Origin: Mesorhizobium sp. Root102
GTDB taxonomy: Bacteria > Pseudomonadota > Alphaproteobacteria > Rhizobiales > Rhizobiaceae
Reading direction: 5' to 3'
Assembly (NCBI RefSeq): GCF_001425625.1
Contig: NZ_LMCP01000045.1
Span: 69,263 to 133,262 of the forward strand
DNA length: 64,000 nucleotides
Made by a program: the position numbers and the translations under genes
Shown here: in pieces, positions 25,256 to 36,500 of the stretch
Numbering within the stretch: position 1 is the first letter of the stretch
Layout: each line of letters begins with the position of its first letter
The notes under the pieces: model-generated
The model's database searches: none
Seen by the model: only the letters and a program-made list of their open reading frames with translations
Told to the model about the DNA's origin: nothing

Positions 25256-25888
25256 TCAGCGCTGCGCGTCGGTCGCCATCTTCAGCGCGAGTGCCGCCAG
25301 CACGGTGCCCATCATCCAGCGTTGGATGACCAGCCATAGCGGCCGCCCGGCGAGGAAGGTGGCGATGGAGCCGGCCGTCACCGCGATGATGGCGTTGACG
25401 CTGAGGCTGATCGTGATCTGCGTGGCGCCCAGCACCAGAAGCTGCGACAGGACATGGCCTTTGCCCAGGCTTATGAATTGCGGCAGCAGCGAGAGATAGA
25501 GCACGGCCACCTTCGGATTCAGCAGATTGGTCATCAGGCCCATCGCGAACAGCTTGCGCGGCCGATCCCTTGGCAGTTCACGCACCTGGAATGGCGAACG
25601 CCCGCCCGGCTTCACCGCCTGCCAGGCCAGCCACAGGAGATAGAGCACACCGGCAAAGCGCAGAGTATCGTAGGCGTAGGGCACGGCGAGCAGCAGCGCG
25701 GTGATGCCGAAGGCCGCCGCCAGCACATAGAAGAGAAAGCCGAGTGCCACTCCGCCAAGCGAGATCAGCCCGGCCTTCGGCCCTTGCGACAGGGAACGCG
25801 AGATCAGATAGATCATGTTGGGGCCAGGCGTCAGCACCATGCCGAGGCAGACCAGCGCGAAGGCGAGATGATCGGCGGTTTCGGGCAT
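25256..25888 (-). CDS. LysE/RhtB family exporter
   Basis: 210 residues, about six helices. The N-terminus has the LysE signature TPGPNMIYLISRSLSQGPKA after the first helix, then GVALGFLFYVLAAAFG and NLLNPKVAVLYLSLLPQF. Members export amino acids or related compounds such as homoserine, threonine or lysine. No regulator gene or other hint of substrate lies next to it. Confidence 0.92.
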   Translation of the reverse strand: MPETADHLAFALVCLGMVLTPGPNMIYLISRSLSQGPKAGLISLGGVALGFLFYVLAAAFGITALLLAVPYAYDTLRFAGVLYLLWLAWQAVKPGGRSPFQVRELPRDRPRKLFAMGLMTNLLNPKVAVLYLSLLPQFISLGKGHVLSQLLVLGATQITISLSVNAIIAVTAGSIATFLAGRPLWLVIQRWMMGTVLAALALKMATDAQR

Positions 25889-26020
25889 CGGTTCGTTCCC
25901 CAGCGCGCCGCGAATGGATGCACGATCCCGCGAGCGGCCTACATGTGCCTGTGCCGGCAGGCGCGGGCAAGGGCATGGCGGCGCCAGCCGTTGCGCCAGA
26001 GGGCTGCCAATGCCTTCGGG

Positions 26021-28006
26021 TCAACCGACGACGCGCAGGTTCGACAATTCGTTGCCGATTTCCTTGAAGTCGTTCGACAAGGTGGCACCGGTGGCGTTCC
26101 AGAACAGCTTCGCCGGCTTGCTCGCGTCCGTGGGATCCTTGCGGAAGCGCGAGTTCGACGAGCAGGCTTTCAGTGCATCGATCGCCTGCTTGTCTGACGT
26201 ATTGGTTGTGGACAGGTCGAGCGCCACCGTCATCACCATGATGTTGGCTGCCTTGGCGTTGTTGCAAAGTGTCGCCATCTGCTGGTTGAGCGCGTTGGTA
26301 TAATTGCCGTTCGAATAGTCGAACTGGCCGATGGCGCTCGACGTGCCCAAGAACAGGCGGCCGACCGAAGTGCCGTTGTAGCCGGGGTTAAGATAGCCGT
26401 AAGACGCATAATTCGACTTCGCGCTGGCGGGGTCGGAATAGCCGAGCGACGAAGGTGTGTAGTAGGTGTTGGCGCCATCGGTCAGCACGATCACGACCTT
26501 GTCGTTGCCTCTTTCTGTTTCCGGGCGACCTTGCGTGAACGGCTCGCCGCTCGAAACCACACGCCAGCCCCAGGCCATGCCCTCGGGAACGTTGGTGCCG
26601 CCATTCGGCTGCATCAGGTCGATCGCGGCCTTGATCGCGGTGAGCCCATCGGTGACGCTGACATCGATCAGCGGCGTGATCGGGTTGGTGGTGCAGCTGT
26701 AGTTCGGACCATTGCCGGCGGGCAGCGCCGGGGCGCTTATCGGCCGCGGTTGGAAATATTTACTCATGTTGCGCAGCCGCGATTGGCCGGTGCTGCTCGT
26801 CGGGTCGTCGTTCCACCAACTGTTGACGGCGCCATAGGTCGTCGGCGCGGCCTCGTCGGGGTCCTGGGTGAGCTTCCAATGATTGCCGGGTTCGTCGGGG
26901 GCGAACATCGGCACGAACATCGTTGCCGGATCGCCAACCCCTATGCCGGTGTTCGCCGAGCCGCCGGACGGCGCGGCGTCGTTGACATTGTAGGGATAGG
27001 GCCGGGCCTCGACGCAGCCCTGCCAACTGGCGAATGGGCCATAGGAATCGATGTAGTCATATTCGTCGTGGTTTCGTTTGCAGGTGTTGTTCGAGTTGTA
27101 TTCGTCGCAAACCACACGCTTGCTGTTGGTGACACGTTCATGGTTGGTGACGACCTTCATATCGCGGTAGAGCGAGAACCGGGTCAGCATCTGGCCTTCG
27201 TCGGCACCCCATCCGGAGCCGCGCTTGTACCAGATGCCGTTGGCTTTCTGGGCGTATTTGTCGGCCGCGTTCAGCGTCGACCAGTCGAAATTCTCGTTCG
27301 ATACCGGCGACAGGCCTTCGGTGTCCATCCAGGACGCATTGCCGTTTCCGGGGCCGACGTTGACCGAAGCGGCAAACGGTACGAGGCCGAACTGCACCGG
27401 CTTGTCGATCTGCTTGATCATGGCCGCTTGCTGGGCCAGCGTGTCGACCAGCTGTTTGGCCGCGGTCTTGAGAAGGTCGATGCGCGTTTGCCCCGAGCCC
27501 GTTCCGGTCTTGGTCATCGATCCGGAATTGTCGAGCACCAGGGCGACTTCCAGAGTGTTCTTCAGCCGCACTTCCGAGGTGACGTCGAAGCTGATCTTCT
27601 GGTTCGCGTCGGTTGCGGACTTGCCAATGAGCTGGCCGAAGGCAGGATAGAAATAGGGCTTGTAGTCCAGCCGCGCGCTCATCTTGAGCAAGCCGCCGCC
27701 GGTGGTGTTGCTTGGCAAGGTGACGCTGAGCGTCGTGTTGGCGGGATCGAGCTTGTTGAGGTTGGCATTGAAGAAGTCGAGCGCGTAGGCTCTCAGCTGG
27801 TCGTCGGTCGCACCTTCCGTCAGCCGGCGCGCCGTGGCGAAGTTGGCGGCATCGAGCGCATTCGACACCGTTTGTTTTTGACGGCTCATCTCGGTGAAAT
27901 CGACCGCCATCGCCAGACCGCCCATCAGCGGAACCATCGCAACGACCGTCATAAGAGCATAGTTGCCGCGTTTGTCGCGGCAGAACTGACGCCAAAGTTC
28001 ATGCAT
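26021..28006 (-). CDS. TadG-like protein with von Willebrand factor A domain
   Basis: 661 residues. The N-terminal TadE/G-type anchor is CRDKRGNYALMTVVAMVPLM, followed by DFTEMSRQKQTVSNALDAAN. A VWA domain starts near residue 150: the MIDAS motif is DNSGSMTKTG, and VIVLTDGAN is a later strand. A large insertion between them contains four cysteines. ATG 28006 was chosen because it directly precedes the usual Tad-like N-terminus; the frame is open 17 codons further. Secreted or membrane-anchored, probably surface-related; no tad cluster is present here. Confidence 0.85.
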   Translation of the reverse strand: MHELWRQFCRDKRGNYALMTVVAMVPLMGGLAMAVDFTEMSRQKQTVSNALDAANFATARRLTEGATDDQLRAYALDFFNANLNKLDPANTTLSVTLPSNTTGGGLLKMSARLDYKPYFYPAFGQLIGKSATDANQKISFDVTSEVRLKNTLEVALVLDNSGSMTKTGTGSGQTRIDLLKTAAKQLVDTLAQQAAMIKQIDKPVQFGLVPFAASVNVGPGNGNASWMDTEGLSPVSNENFDWSTLNAADKYAQKANGIWYKRGSGWGADEGQMLTRFSLYRDMKVVTNHERVTNSKRVVCDEYNSNNTCKRNHDEYDYIDSYGPFASWQGCVEARPYPYNVNDAAPSGGSANTGIGVGDPATMFVPMFAPDEPGNHWKLTQDPDEAAPTTYGAVNSWWNDDPTSSTGQSRLRNMSKYFQPRPISAPALPAGNGPNYSCTTNPITPLIDVSVTDGLTAIKAAIDLMQPNGGTNVPEGMAWGWRVVSSGEPFTQGRPETERGNDKVVIVLTDGANTYYTPSSLGYSDPASAKSNYASYGYLNPGYNGTSVGRLFLGTSSAIGQFDYSNGNYTNALNQQMATLCNNAKAANIMVMTVALDLSTTNTSDKQAIDALKACSSNSRFRKDPTDASKPAKLFWNATGATLSNDFKEIGNELSNLRVVG

Positions 28007-28183
28007 GTCTTGCAGCGGCCCCCGCCGGCGGATTCTCGATCGACGCCAGCTTTCCACAAAACGCTGAAGGCCACGTTTGGGAAATCGCTCGATTGCCGGG
28101 TCGGTACTTCACCAACCGATAACCAATGGGCGCCCTCGCTGACGCTGCGCAAATGCCCGGCGAAAGCTGGTGACAGGCCGGAG

Positions 28184-28204
28184 CGGTTCGGCTAATCCGA
28201 ACCG
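28184..28204. promoter_or_regulatory. 8-bp inverted repeat between divergent genes
   Basis: CGGTTCGG-CTAAT-CCGAACCG, a perfect palindrome 56 bp before the HAD gene start and in the 254-bp space between divergent genes. It could be an operator or an RNA hairpin. No further interpretation is possible from sequence. Confidence 0.45.
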
Positions 28205-28260
28205 GCTGCGGCGGACGGTCGGCCGTGATACTCGCAACGATCATGACTGAAGGAAACGGC

Positions 28261-29121
28261 ATGGCGGATTCGCCTGAAATCATCGGCTCGCTGGAAGACG
28301 TGTCGAATGCCTATTCGGCAATCCTGTGCGATGTCTGGGGCGTGGTCCACAATGGCGAGAGGCATTTCCCTGTGGCGGCCGCGGCCCTGGCAAGGGCTCG
28401 AGAGGCGGAAATCCCCGTCGTCCTGATCACCAATTCGCCGCGCCGAAGTGCCGATGTCGTGGCGCAGATGAATGCGATCGGTGTTCCACCAATAGCCTAC
28501 GACCGGGTGGTTACGTCGGGTGATGTGACCCGGGATCTGATCGCCGAAGGTCCGCGCAAGATTTTCCATATCGGCGCTGAGCGCGATTTCACGCTCTATG
28601 ACGGTCTCGACGTCGAGATTGTCGAGGAATTCGAGGCATCCGGCGTCGTCTGCACCGGTCTGTTCGATGACGAGGTCGAGAAGCCCGAGGATTACACCGA
28701 GCTTCTGCGGCGGCTGCGCGCCAGGAACCTGCCCTTCATCTGCGCAAATCCCGACATCGTCGTCGAGCGCGGCGAGCGCATCATCTGGTGTGCCGGCGCG
28801 TTGGCACGCGATTATGCCCAGCTTGGTGGCCGCACATTGATCGCCGGAAAACCTTACATGCCGATCTACAACCTCGCGATGAAGGAGATTGCCGAGATTC
28901 TTGGCCGGCCGGTCGAGCGCGGCCAGGTGCTGGCCATCGGCGACGGCATGATGACCGATGTGAAGGGCGCCGCCGACAATGGCTTCGATGTTCTCTATGT
29001 CTCCGGCGGTATCCATGCCCGCGACTATGGCGATGCACTGCAACCGGATCCGGCAAGGTTGGCGACCTTCCTGGAAAAGCATGGTTATCGTCCGGTGGCC
29101 GTCATTCCCAGACTGCGGTAG
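28261..29121 (+). CDS. HAD-superfamily class IIA hydrolase (TIGR01459 type)
   Basis: 286 residues. Motif I is ILCDVWGVVHNGE, where the second Asp of the usual DxD is Trp; motif II is PVVLITNSPRRSADV; the C-terminal acidic motif is LAIGDGMMTDVKGA. The cap position fits the NagD-like class IIA. It probably dephosphorylates a small phosphorylated metabolite. Start ATG 28261 follows GAAGGAAA. It lies seven bases before ribF, so the two are likely co-transcribed; a link to flavin metabolism is conceivable but not shown. Confidence 0.88.
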   Translation: MADSPEIIGSLEDVSNAYSAILCDVWGVVHNGERHFPVAAAALARAREAEIPVVLITNSPRRSADVVAQMNAIGVPPIAYDRVVTSGDVTRDLIAEGPRKIFHIGAERDFTLYDGLDVEIVEEFEASGVVCTGLFDDEVEKPEDYTELLRRLRARNLPFICANPDIVVERGERIIWCAGALARDYAQLGGRTLIAGKPYMPIYNLAMKEIAEILGRPVERGQVLAIGDGMMTDVKGAADNGFDVLYVSGGIHARDYGDALQPDPARLATFLEKHGYRPVAVIPRLR

Positions 29122-29127
29122 GTGACG

Positions 29128-30108
29128 ATGGCAGCCTTCCAGCGCATTCTGGCAACCACGCCGCTGCCCGCAGACCTGCGCGGCGGCGTGGTGGCGATCG
29201 GCAATTTCGATGGTGTCCATCGCGGCCATCAGGCGGTTCTAGAGCGGGCCTCGGCCGAGGCCGGACGGCTTGGAGTCCCGGCTCTGGTGCTGACATTCGA
29301 ACCGCATCCGCGCAAGATCTTCCGGCCTGATATCCCGTTGTTCGTGCTGACGCCGCCGCCGATGAAGGCGCGGCTCCTGTCGTTGCTGGGCTTTGCCGCG
29401 CTCGTCGAGCAGCCGTTCACGCGCGACTTCGCCTCGCTGTCGGCGGAAGCATTCGTGACGGATGTGCTGGAAAGGAATCTTGGCATTACCCACGCCGTGA
29501 CCGGGTTCGATTTCCATTTCGGCAAGGATCGTCAAGGCGGCCCGGCCTACCTGATGGCGGCCGGCGAGCGTCACGGCTTCGGCGTCACGCTCGTCGACGC
29601 CTTCCGTGACGAGGGCGCCGAGGTGGTGTCGTCGAGCCGCATTCGCGGGTTGCTGAGCGAGGGCGAGGTGGCCGAGGCCGCCGGACTGCTTGGCTATCGC
29701 TTCACCGTCGAAAGCGAGGTGGTCGGCGGACAGCAGCTCGGCCGCACGCTTGGCTTTCCAACCGCGAATATGAGGCTTTCACCCGAAGCCGCGCTCAAGG
29801 AGGGCATCTATGCCGTCCGCTTCCGCCGCGCCGACGGCAAGCTTCACGACGGTGTCGCCAGCTTCGGCCGCCGCCCGACCGTCGACGACAACGGCACGCC
29901 GCTTCTGGAAACCTTCGTCTTTGATTTCTCCGGCGACCTCTATGGTGAGATCTGCCAGGTTTCCTTCTTCGCTTTCCTGCGCCCGGAGGTGAAGTTCGAA
30001 GGGCTCGATGCGCTGGTCACGCAGATGAAGCGCGACGAAGCCGAGGCACGCGCCCTGCTTGCCGGCGTCAAGCCGCTCTCCGACCTCGATGCGGCCATGG
30101 CATTTTGA
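29128..30108 (+). CDS. ribF: Bifunctional riboflavin kinase / FAD synthetase
   Basis: 326 residues. The N-terminal FMN adenylyltransferase domain has GNFDGVHRGHQAVL and TFEPHPRKIF; SSSRIRGLLSEG ends it. The C-terminal riboflavin kinase domain has GRTLGFPTANMRL, GIYAVRFRRADG and FVFDFSGDLYGE. It makes FMN from riboflavin and then FAD, in the cytoplasm. ATG 29128 follows the HAD gene closely; a GTG six bases earlier is possible. Confidence 0.96.
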   Translation: MAAFQRILATTPLPADLRGGVVAIGNFDGVHRGHQAVLERASAEAGRLGVPALVLTFEPHPRKIFRPDIPLFVLTPPPMKARLLSLLGFAALVEQPFTRDFASLSAEAFVTDVLERNLGITHAVTGFDFHFGKDRQGGPAYLMAAGERHGFGVTLVDAFRDEGAEVVSSSRIRGLLSEGEVAEAAGLLGYRFTVESEVVGGQQLGRTLGFPTANMRLSPEAALKEGIYAVRFRRADGKLHDGVASFGRRPTVDDNGTPLLETFVFDFSGDLYGEICQVSFFAFLRPEVKFEGLDALVTQMKRDEAEARALLAGVKPLSDLDAAMAF

Positions 30109-30126
30109 ATCCAGGCGTGATCCCGG

Positions 30127-30681
30127 TTATTTCTTCAGTGCCAGGCCGACGGCGATGAAGGTCCAGCCCTGGAAGATCAGGTCGATCGCCAGGAAGAGAC
30201 CGAGCACCCACAGGCTGTTGACCGGCCAGCCCATGGCGATGATCAGGCCGGCAAGCGTGCTGATGACACCGGCCGCGACCACCCAGCCCCAGCCGCGTTC
30301 CGGCCGGTGGCTATAGCCGACCCAGGCCCTGAGCACGCCCGACGCGACCAGTGCGATCGCCAGCAGGAACGTCAGGACCGCTGAAGCGAGCAGCGGATTG
30401 TCGAAAGCGAAGAAGCCGGCAATGGCGTAGAGCAGTCCGCTGAGCAGCCAGTAGAAGAAGCGGCTCCAGGTCTTGACGCCGAACGCATGCACGATCTCGA
30501 TGATGCCGGCCATCAGCATCAGCCATCCCACGACATAGACAGAAGCCACCGTGGCGATGAACAGATTGCCGAAGGCAATGCCGCCGAAGATGAGCAGCAG
30601 CACGCCGAGCGCGACAAACCACCCCCATTTTGTCCGTGTCTGTTCGATCGCGATCTTCAAGGCGTCGCCGTGCAGGGTCAT
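30127..30681 (-). CDS. HdeD family membrane protein
   Basis: 184 residues with six hydrophobic helices arranged as pairs, including WFVALGVLLLIFGGIAFGN and GLIIAMGWPVNSLWVLGLF. The pattern is that of HdeD, which in E. coli is associated with acid resistance; in rhizobia the role is not established. ATG 30681 has GGAG about nine bases upstream. It converges on ribF with an 18-bp gap. Confidence 0.9.
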   Translation of the reverse strand: MTLHGDALKIAIEQTRTKWGWFVALGVLLLIFGGIAFGNLFIATVASVYVVGWLMLMAGIIEIVHAFGVKTWSRFFYWLLSGLLYAIAGFFAFDNPLLASAVLTFLLAIALVASGVLRAWVGYSHRPERGWGWVVAAGVISTLAGLIIAMGWPVNSLWVLGLFLAIDLIFQGWTFIAVGLALKK

Positions 30682-30875
30682 TGTCGCGGTCTCCGTCAAG
30701 GGCTACGGGATACTGCCGGATGGAAGTTAATCCCGGCGCCGGCCGACGTCCAGTCGATGACCGGCAGCGGGATCGCGGCAAACCGCGAGCGGATGCCTCC
30801 GGTTAAATCAAATTTTACCAAACGGCCGTCAAAGCTGTCATCGGTAACCGTGTGTGTTGTGTTAGTGGAGTGGCC

Positions 30876-31682
30876 ATGAGTCCGGTCGGAAGAATCTCTC
30901 TGGTGTTGGCTGCTGCGGTGCTGAGCGGCGCGGGTACCGCCAATGCGGGCGAGGGCGGTTGGCTGTCCGGCGACTGGTACCTGACCGTTGGCGCTACCGG
31001 CATGGTGGCGCCGAATTTCGAGGGCGGCAAGAAGTACCTGCTCAGCGCCTCGCCGATCATTTCGCTGGGCAAGGCCGGACCGGCGGCGCGCTTTGTCTCG
31101 CGCAACGACAACATCTCGCTGGCGCTGGTCGACGATGGCGGTGTCCGCGCCGGCCTGACCGGCAAGTTCCTGTTCTCGCGTGACGATGGCACCGCCGATG
31201 AGCTGAAGGGCCTCGATCCGGTTCGCTGGGGCGGCGAAGTCGGCGGCTTCTTTGAATTCTATCCGACCGATTGGCTGCGCGCCCGCGCCGAGCTGCGCCA
31301 CGGCATTCGCGCTCACAACGGCTTCGTCGCCGACATCGCCGCCGACGCCTTCTACGATGTGACGCCAACCGTGCGGATTTCGGGCGGACCGCGTGTTTCC
31401 TTCGCCTCGGCCAACTATTTCGACGCTTACTACGGCGTCAACGCGCAGGAAGCCGTGGCCTCGGGCTTGAGCGAATATCATCCAGGTGGCGGGCTGAAGT
31501 CGACCGGCCTTGGCGGCGCCATAACCTGGAAGGTGACCGAGCCGATGACCGCCAGCCTGTTTGGCGAATATTCGCGCCTGATGGGACCGGCCGCCGATTC
31601 CAGCCTGGTCAGGGAGCGCGGCGACCGCAATCAGTTCATGATCGGCGTGTCGACCACCTATCGCTTCGATTTCACGATGTAA
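30876..31682 (+). CDS. MipA/OmpV family outer-membrane protein
   Basis: 268 residues. The signal peptide ends near TANAGEGGW. The mature sequence alternates as in a beta barrel and begins GDWYLTVGATGMVAPNFEGG, typical of MipA/OmpV proteins, and ends with TTYRFDFTM, an aromatic C-terminal strand. MipA in E. coli scaffolds murein enzymes, while OmpV-like proteins have various roles. It is divergent from the HdeD gene and apparently monocistronic. Confidence 0.9.
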   Translation: MSPVGRISLVLAAAVLSGAGTANAGEGGWLSGDWYLTVGATGMVAPNFEGGKKYLLSASPIISLGKAGPAARFVSRNDNISLALVDDGGVRAGLTGKFLFSRDDGTADELKGLDPVRWGGEVGGFFEFYPTDWLRARAELRHGIRAHNGFVADIAADAFYDVTPTVRISGGPRVSFASANYFDAYYGVNAQEAVASGLSEYHPGGGLKSTGLGGAITWKVTEPMTASLFGEYSRLMGPAADSSLVRERGDRNQFMIGVSTTYRFDFTM

Positions 31683-31868
31683 GTGAATCGAACGAGAGGC
31701 GCTTTATTCCTGCGTCCATCTCCGCTAAAAGCCCACCAATGACGAGCTTTTCGCGCCTTCACGCGCTGACGATACGAATTACCGGCCCGGTGTTCCGGGC
31801 GGCCTGAACGCCGCCGGAGCCGCCGGGAATCTTGCGCGCGGCCTCTCGCGCTTTTTCCAGATCATCAG

Positions 31869-31912
31869 GCATGTCGCCCAAAAGTGGCCCCGGTTTTGGG
31901 AAAACGACATGC
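31869..31912. repeat. Palindromic intergenic repeat, family A copy 2
   Basis: GCATGTCG (31869-31876) pairs with CGACATGC (31905-31912), with CCCAAAA and TTTTGGG inside, nearly identical to 21404-21451. It lies 60 bp upstream of ileS and so may be transcribed in its leader. Confidence 0.8.
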
Positions 31913-31972
31913 TCAAAAGTATAGTTCAACGCCCGAGCTCCTTTGCCGCCGGGCAATGCACATGGCAGACCA

Positions 31973-34936
<2,964 letters not shown>

Positions 34937-34980
34937 CAGGCCGGCCGGCCAGCTTGATCGGTGCACAAATGCCACGCCGG

Positions 34981-34999
34981 GCGGGCGAAAACCGCCCGC
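34981..34999 (+). terminator. GC hairpin after ileS
   Basis: GCGGGCG-AAAAC-CGCCCGC, a perfect 7-bp stem 44 bp beyond the ileS stop. No T-tract follows, so termination is uncertain. Confidence 0.45.
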
Positions 35000-35147
35000 G
35001 CGTTGCCCTTAACGAGTGGTTGAGGTAAACACGCGAAACTCCGGAAGACAAATTGTCGCCGGATTTCCGTCGCAAGTGCTTGGACGATGGGGACCGGTCA
35101 TGAGGCCGGTGGCAATCGAGAGGCTGTCTACAGTGGGACTTTTTGGC

Positions 35148-35828
35148 ATGACCGAGAGATATAATGCGCGCCTGGCGCTGCTGGCGCCGCTTGTCGCATC
35201 GGGCCTCGCTTTGTCCGGCTGCATGGGGTCTCCGACCTATGGCACCGACAAGACCGCCGGCGAACAGCTGGCCGGCGATATTTCGGGCGCCTTTTCATTC
35301 GCGCCGAAGCGCAAGGAACAGATCGATTACAAGCCGCGCCCGACGCTGGTGAAGCCGGCGCCAGGCCAGAAGGAAGCGCTGCCGGCACCGCAGGACAGCA
35401 TCGAGACGGCAAGCGCCGAATGGCCCGAATCGCCCGAGCAGCGCCGCGCCCGCCTTCGAGCCGACGCCACCGCCCATCAGAACGATCCGGCTTACCAGTC
35501 GGAGATTGTCGACGACGTGCAGACCGATCCGGCCTCGGTGAAGAGGGCAATGGCGGAATCAGGCTCGAGCCACCCGCCGGCGTGGACACCCGCCGATTCC
35601 GACAAGGGTCGCGCCGCCGAGATCCAGCGTCGTCTCGCCGATAGCAAGCAGGGCGATCCGAACACCCGAAAATATCTCAGCGAACCGCCGGTACAGTATC
35701 GCGTCGCAGCCGGCACGGCGCCGCAAAATGAGCTTGGCGAGGACGAGTATAAGAAGGAACGCCGTCTCAAGAGAGAGGCGGAAGGCAAGAAGGGCAGCGG
35801 CTGGTTCGACTGGATGCCGTCCCTGTAA
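35148..35828 (+). CDS. Predicted lipoprotein, rhizobial, function unknown
   Basis: 226 residues. The signal has a lipobox at LVASGLALSGCMGSP, so the mature protein begins with a lipidated cysteine at about residue 25. The rest is charged and low in hydrophobics, with ALPAPQDSIETASAEWPESP and a basic C-terminus KKGSGWFDWMPSL. I do not recognise a domain. Such proteins sit next to ileS in related genomes as I recall. Start at ATG 35148 because it gives the standard lipoprotein signal. Confidence 0.82.
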   Translation: MTERYNARLALLAPLVASGLALSGCMGSPTYGTDKTAGEQLAGDISGAFSFAPKRKEQIDYKPRPTLVKPAPGQKEALPAPQDSIETASAEWPESPEQRRARLRADATAHQNDPAYQSEIVDDVQTDPASVKRAMAESGSSHPPAWTPADSDKGRAAEIQRRLADSKQGDPNTRKYLSEPPVQYRVAAGTAPQNELGEDEYKKERRLKREAEGKKGSGWFDWMPSL

Positions 35829-35868
35829 AAACCGCCTCTTTGTTGTTTCCTGCCGAAGGGTGCCCGGT

Positions 35869-36318
35869 TCAGCCGCGCCGTTCCCGGAAAAATCCTTTGA
35901 GCAGCGCAGCCGCTTCGGTCTCGCCCATGCCCGGATAGATGTCGGGCGCGTGGTGGCAGGTCGGTGAGGCGAAGAAGCGTACGCCATTGACCACCGCACC
36001 GCCCTTGTCGTCGGCGGCGCCGAAATAGAGCCGGCGCAGCCGGGCGAAGGAAATGGCGCCGGCGCACATGGCGCAAGGCTCAAGCGTTACATAAAGGTCA
36101 TGGCCGGTGAGCCGCTCGGCCGACAGTTTGCGGCAGGCTTCGCGGATGACCAGCATCTCGGCATGCGCGGTCGGGTCGGCAAGTTCGCGGGTGCGGTTGC
36201 CGGCGCTGGCGACAACGCCATCGCCGTTGGCGATGACGGCGCCGACCGGCACTTCGCCACGCAAGGAGGCAGCTTCGGCCTCCTTCAGCGCCAGCGCCAT
36301 GAAATCGGGCCGCTTCAC
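35869..36318 (-). CDS. tadA: tRNA-specific adenosine deaminase
   Basis: 149 residues. Zinc site: HAE in DPTAHAEMLVIREA and PCAMC in TLEPCAMCAGAI, the signature of TadA, which converts A34 of tRNA-Arg(ACG) to inosine. A GTG start at 36318 has GGAAAT nearby; ATG 36300 is the alternative. It converges on the lipoprotein gene and is divergent from rluB; the C-terminus LLKGFFRERRG is typical of the family. Confidence 0.95.
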   Translation of the reverse strand: MKRPDFMALALKEAEAASLRGEVPVGAVIANGDGVVASAGNRTRELADPTAHAEMLVIREACRKLSAERLTGHDLYVTLEPCAMCAGAISFARLRRLYFGAADDKGGAVVNGVRFFASPTCHHAPDIYPGMGETEAAALLKGFFRERRG

Positions 36319-36371
36319 GCGATTTCCATTCCGATTATCTCCTCGCCACCTGACGGTGATCCTGTTATTGA

Positions 36372-36420
36372 GCGCATGACCTCGAAAATCGGGACTCGGT
36401 TTTCGGAAATGATCATGCGC
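36372..36420. repeat. Palindromic intergenic repeat, family B copy 2
   Basis: GCGCATGA (36372-36379) pairs with TCATGCGC (36413-36420); TCGAAAA and TTTTCGG are inside, as in 25195-25241. It lies between the divergent tadA and rluB genes. Confidence 0.75.
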
Positions 36421-36500
36421 CACATCAAAAGTGCTACAGCGTTCGTTGCGCGCCCGAAAGGATGCGCCACGCTGTAGCAGCGCAAACGGATAAAGGCCAC

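Noticed and set aside
26531..28195. Long plus-strand frame opposite the VWA TadG-like gene
   Set aside because: The minus-strand protein has a MIDAS motif and a Tad anchor; the opposite frame has none.
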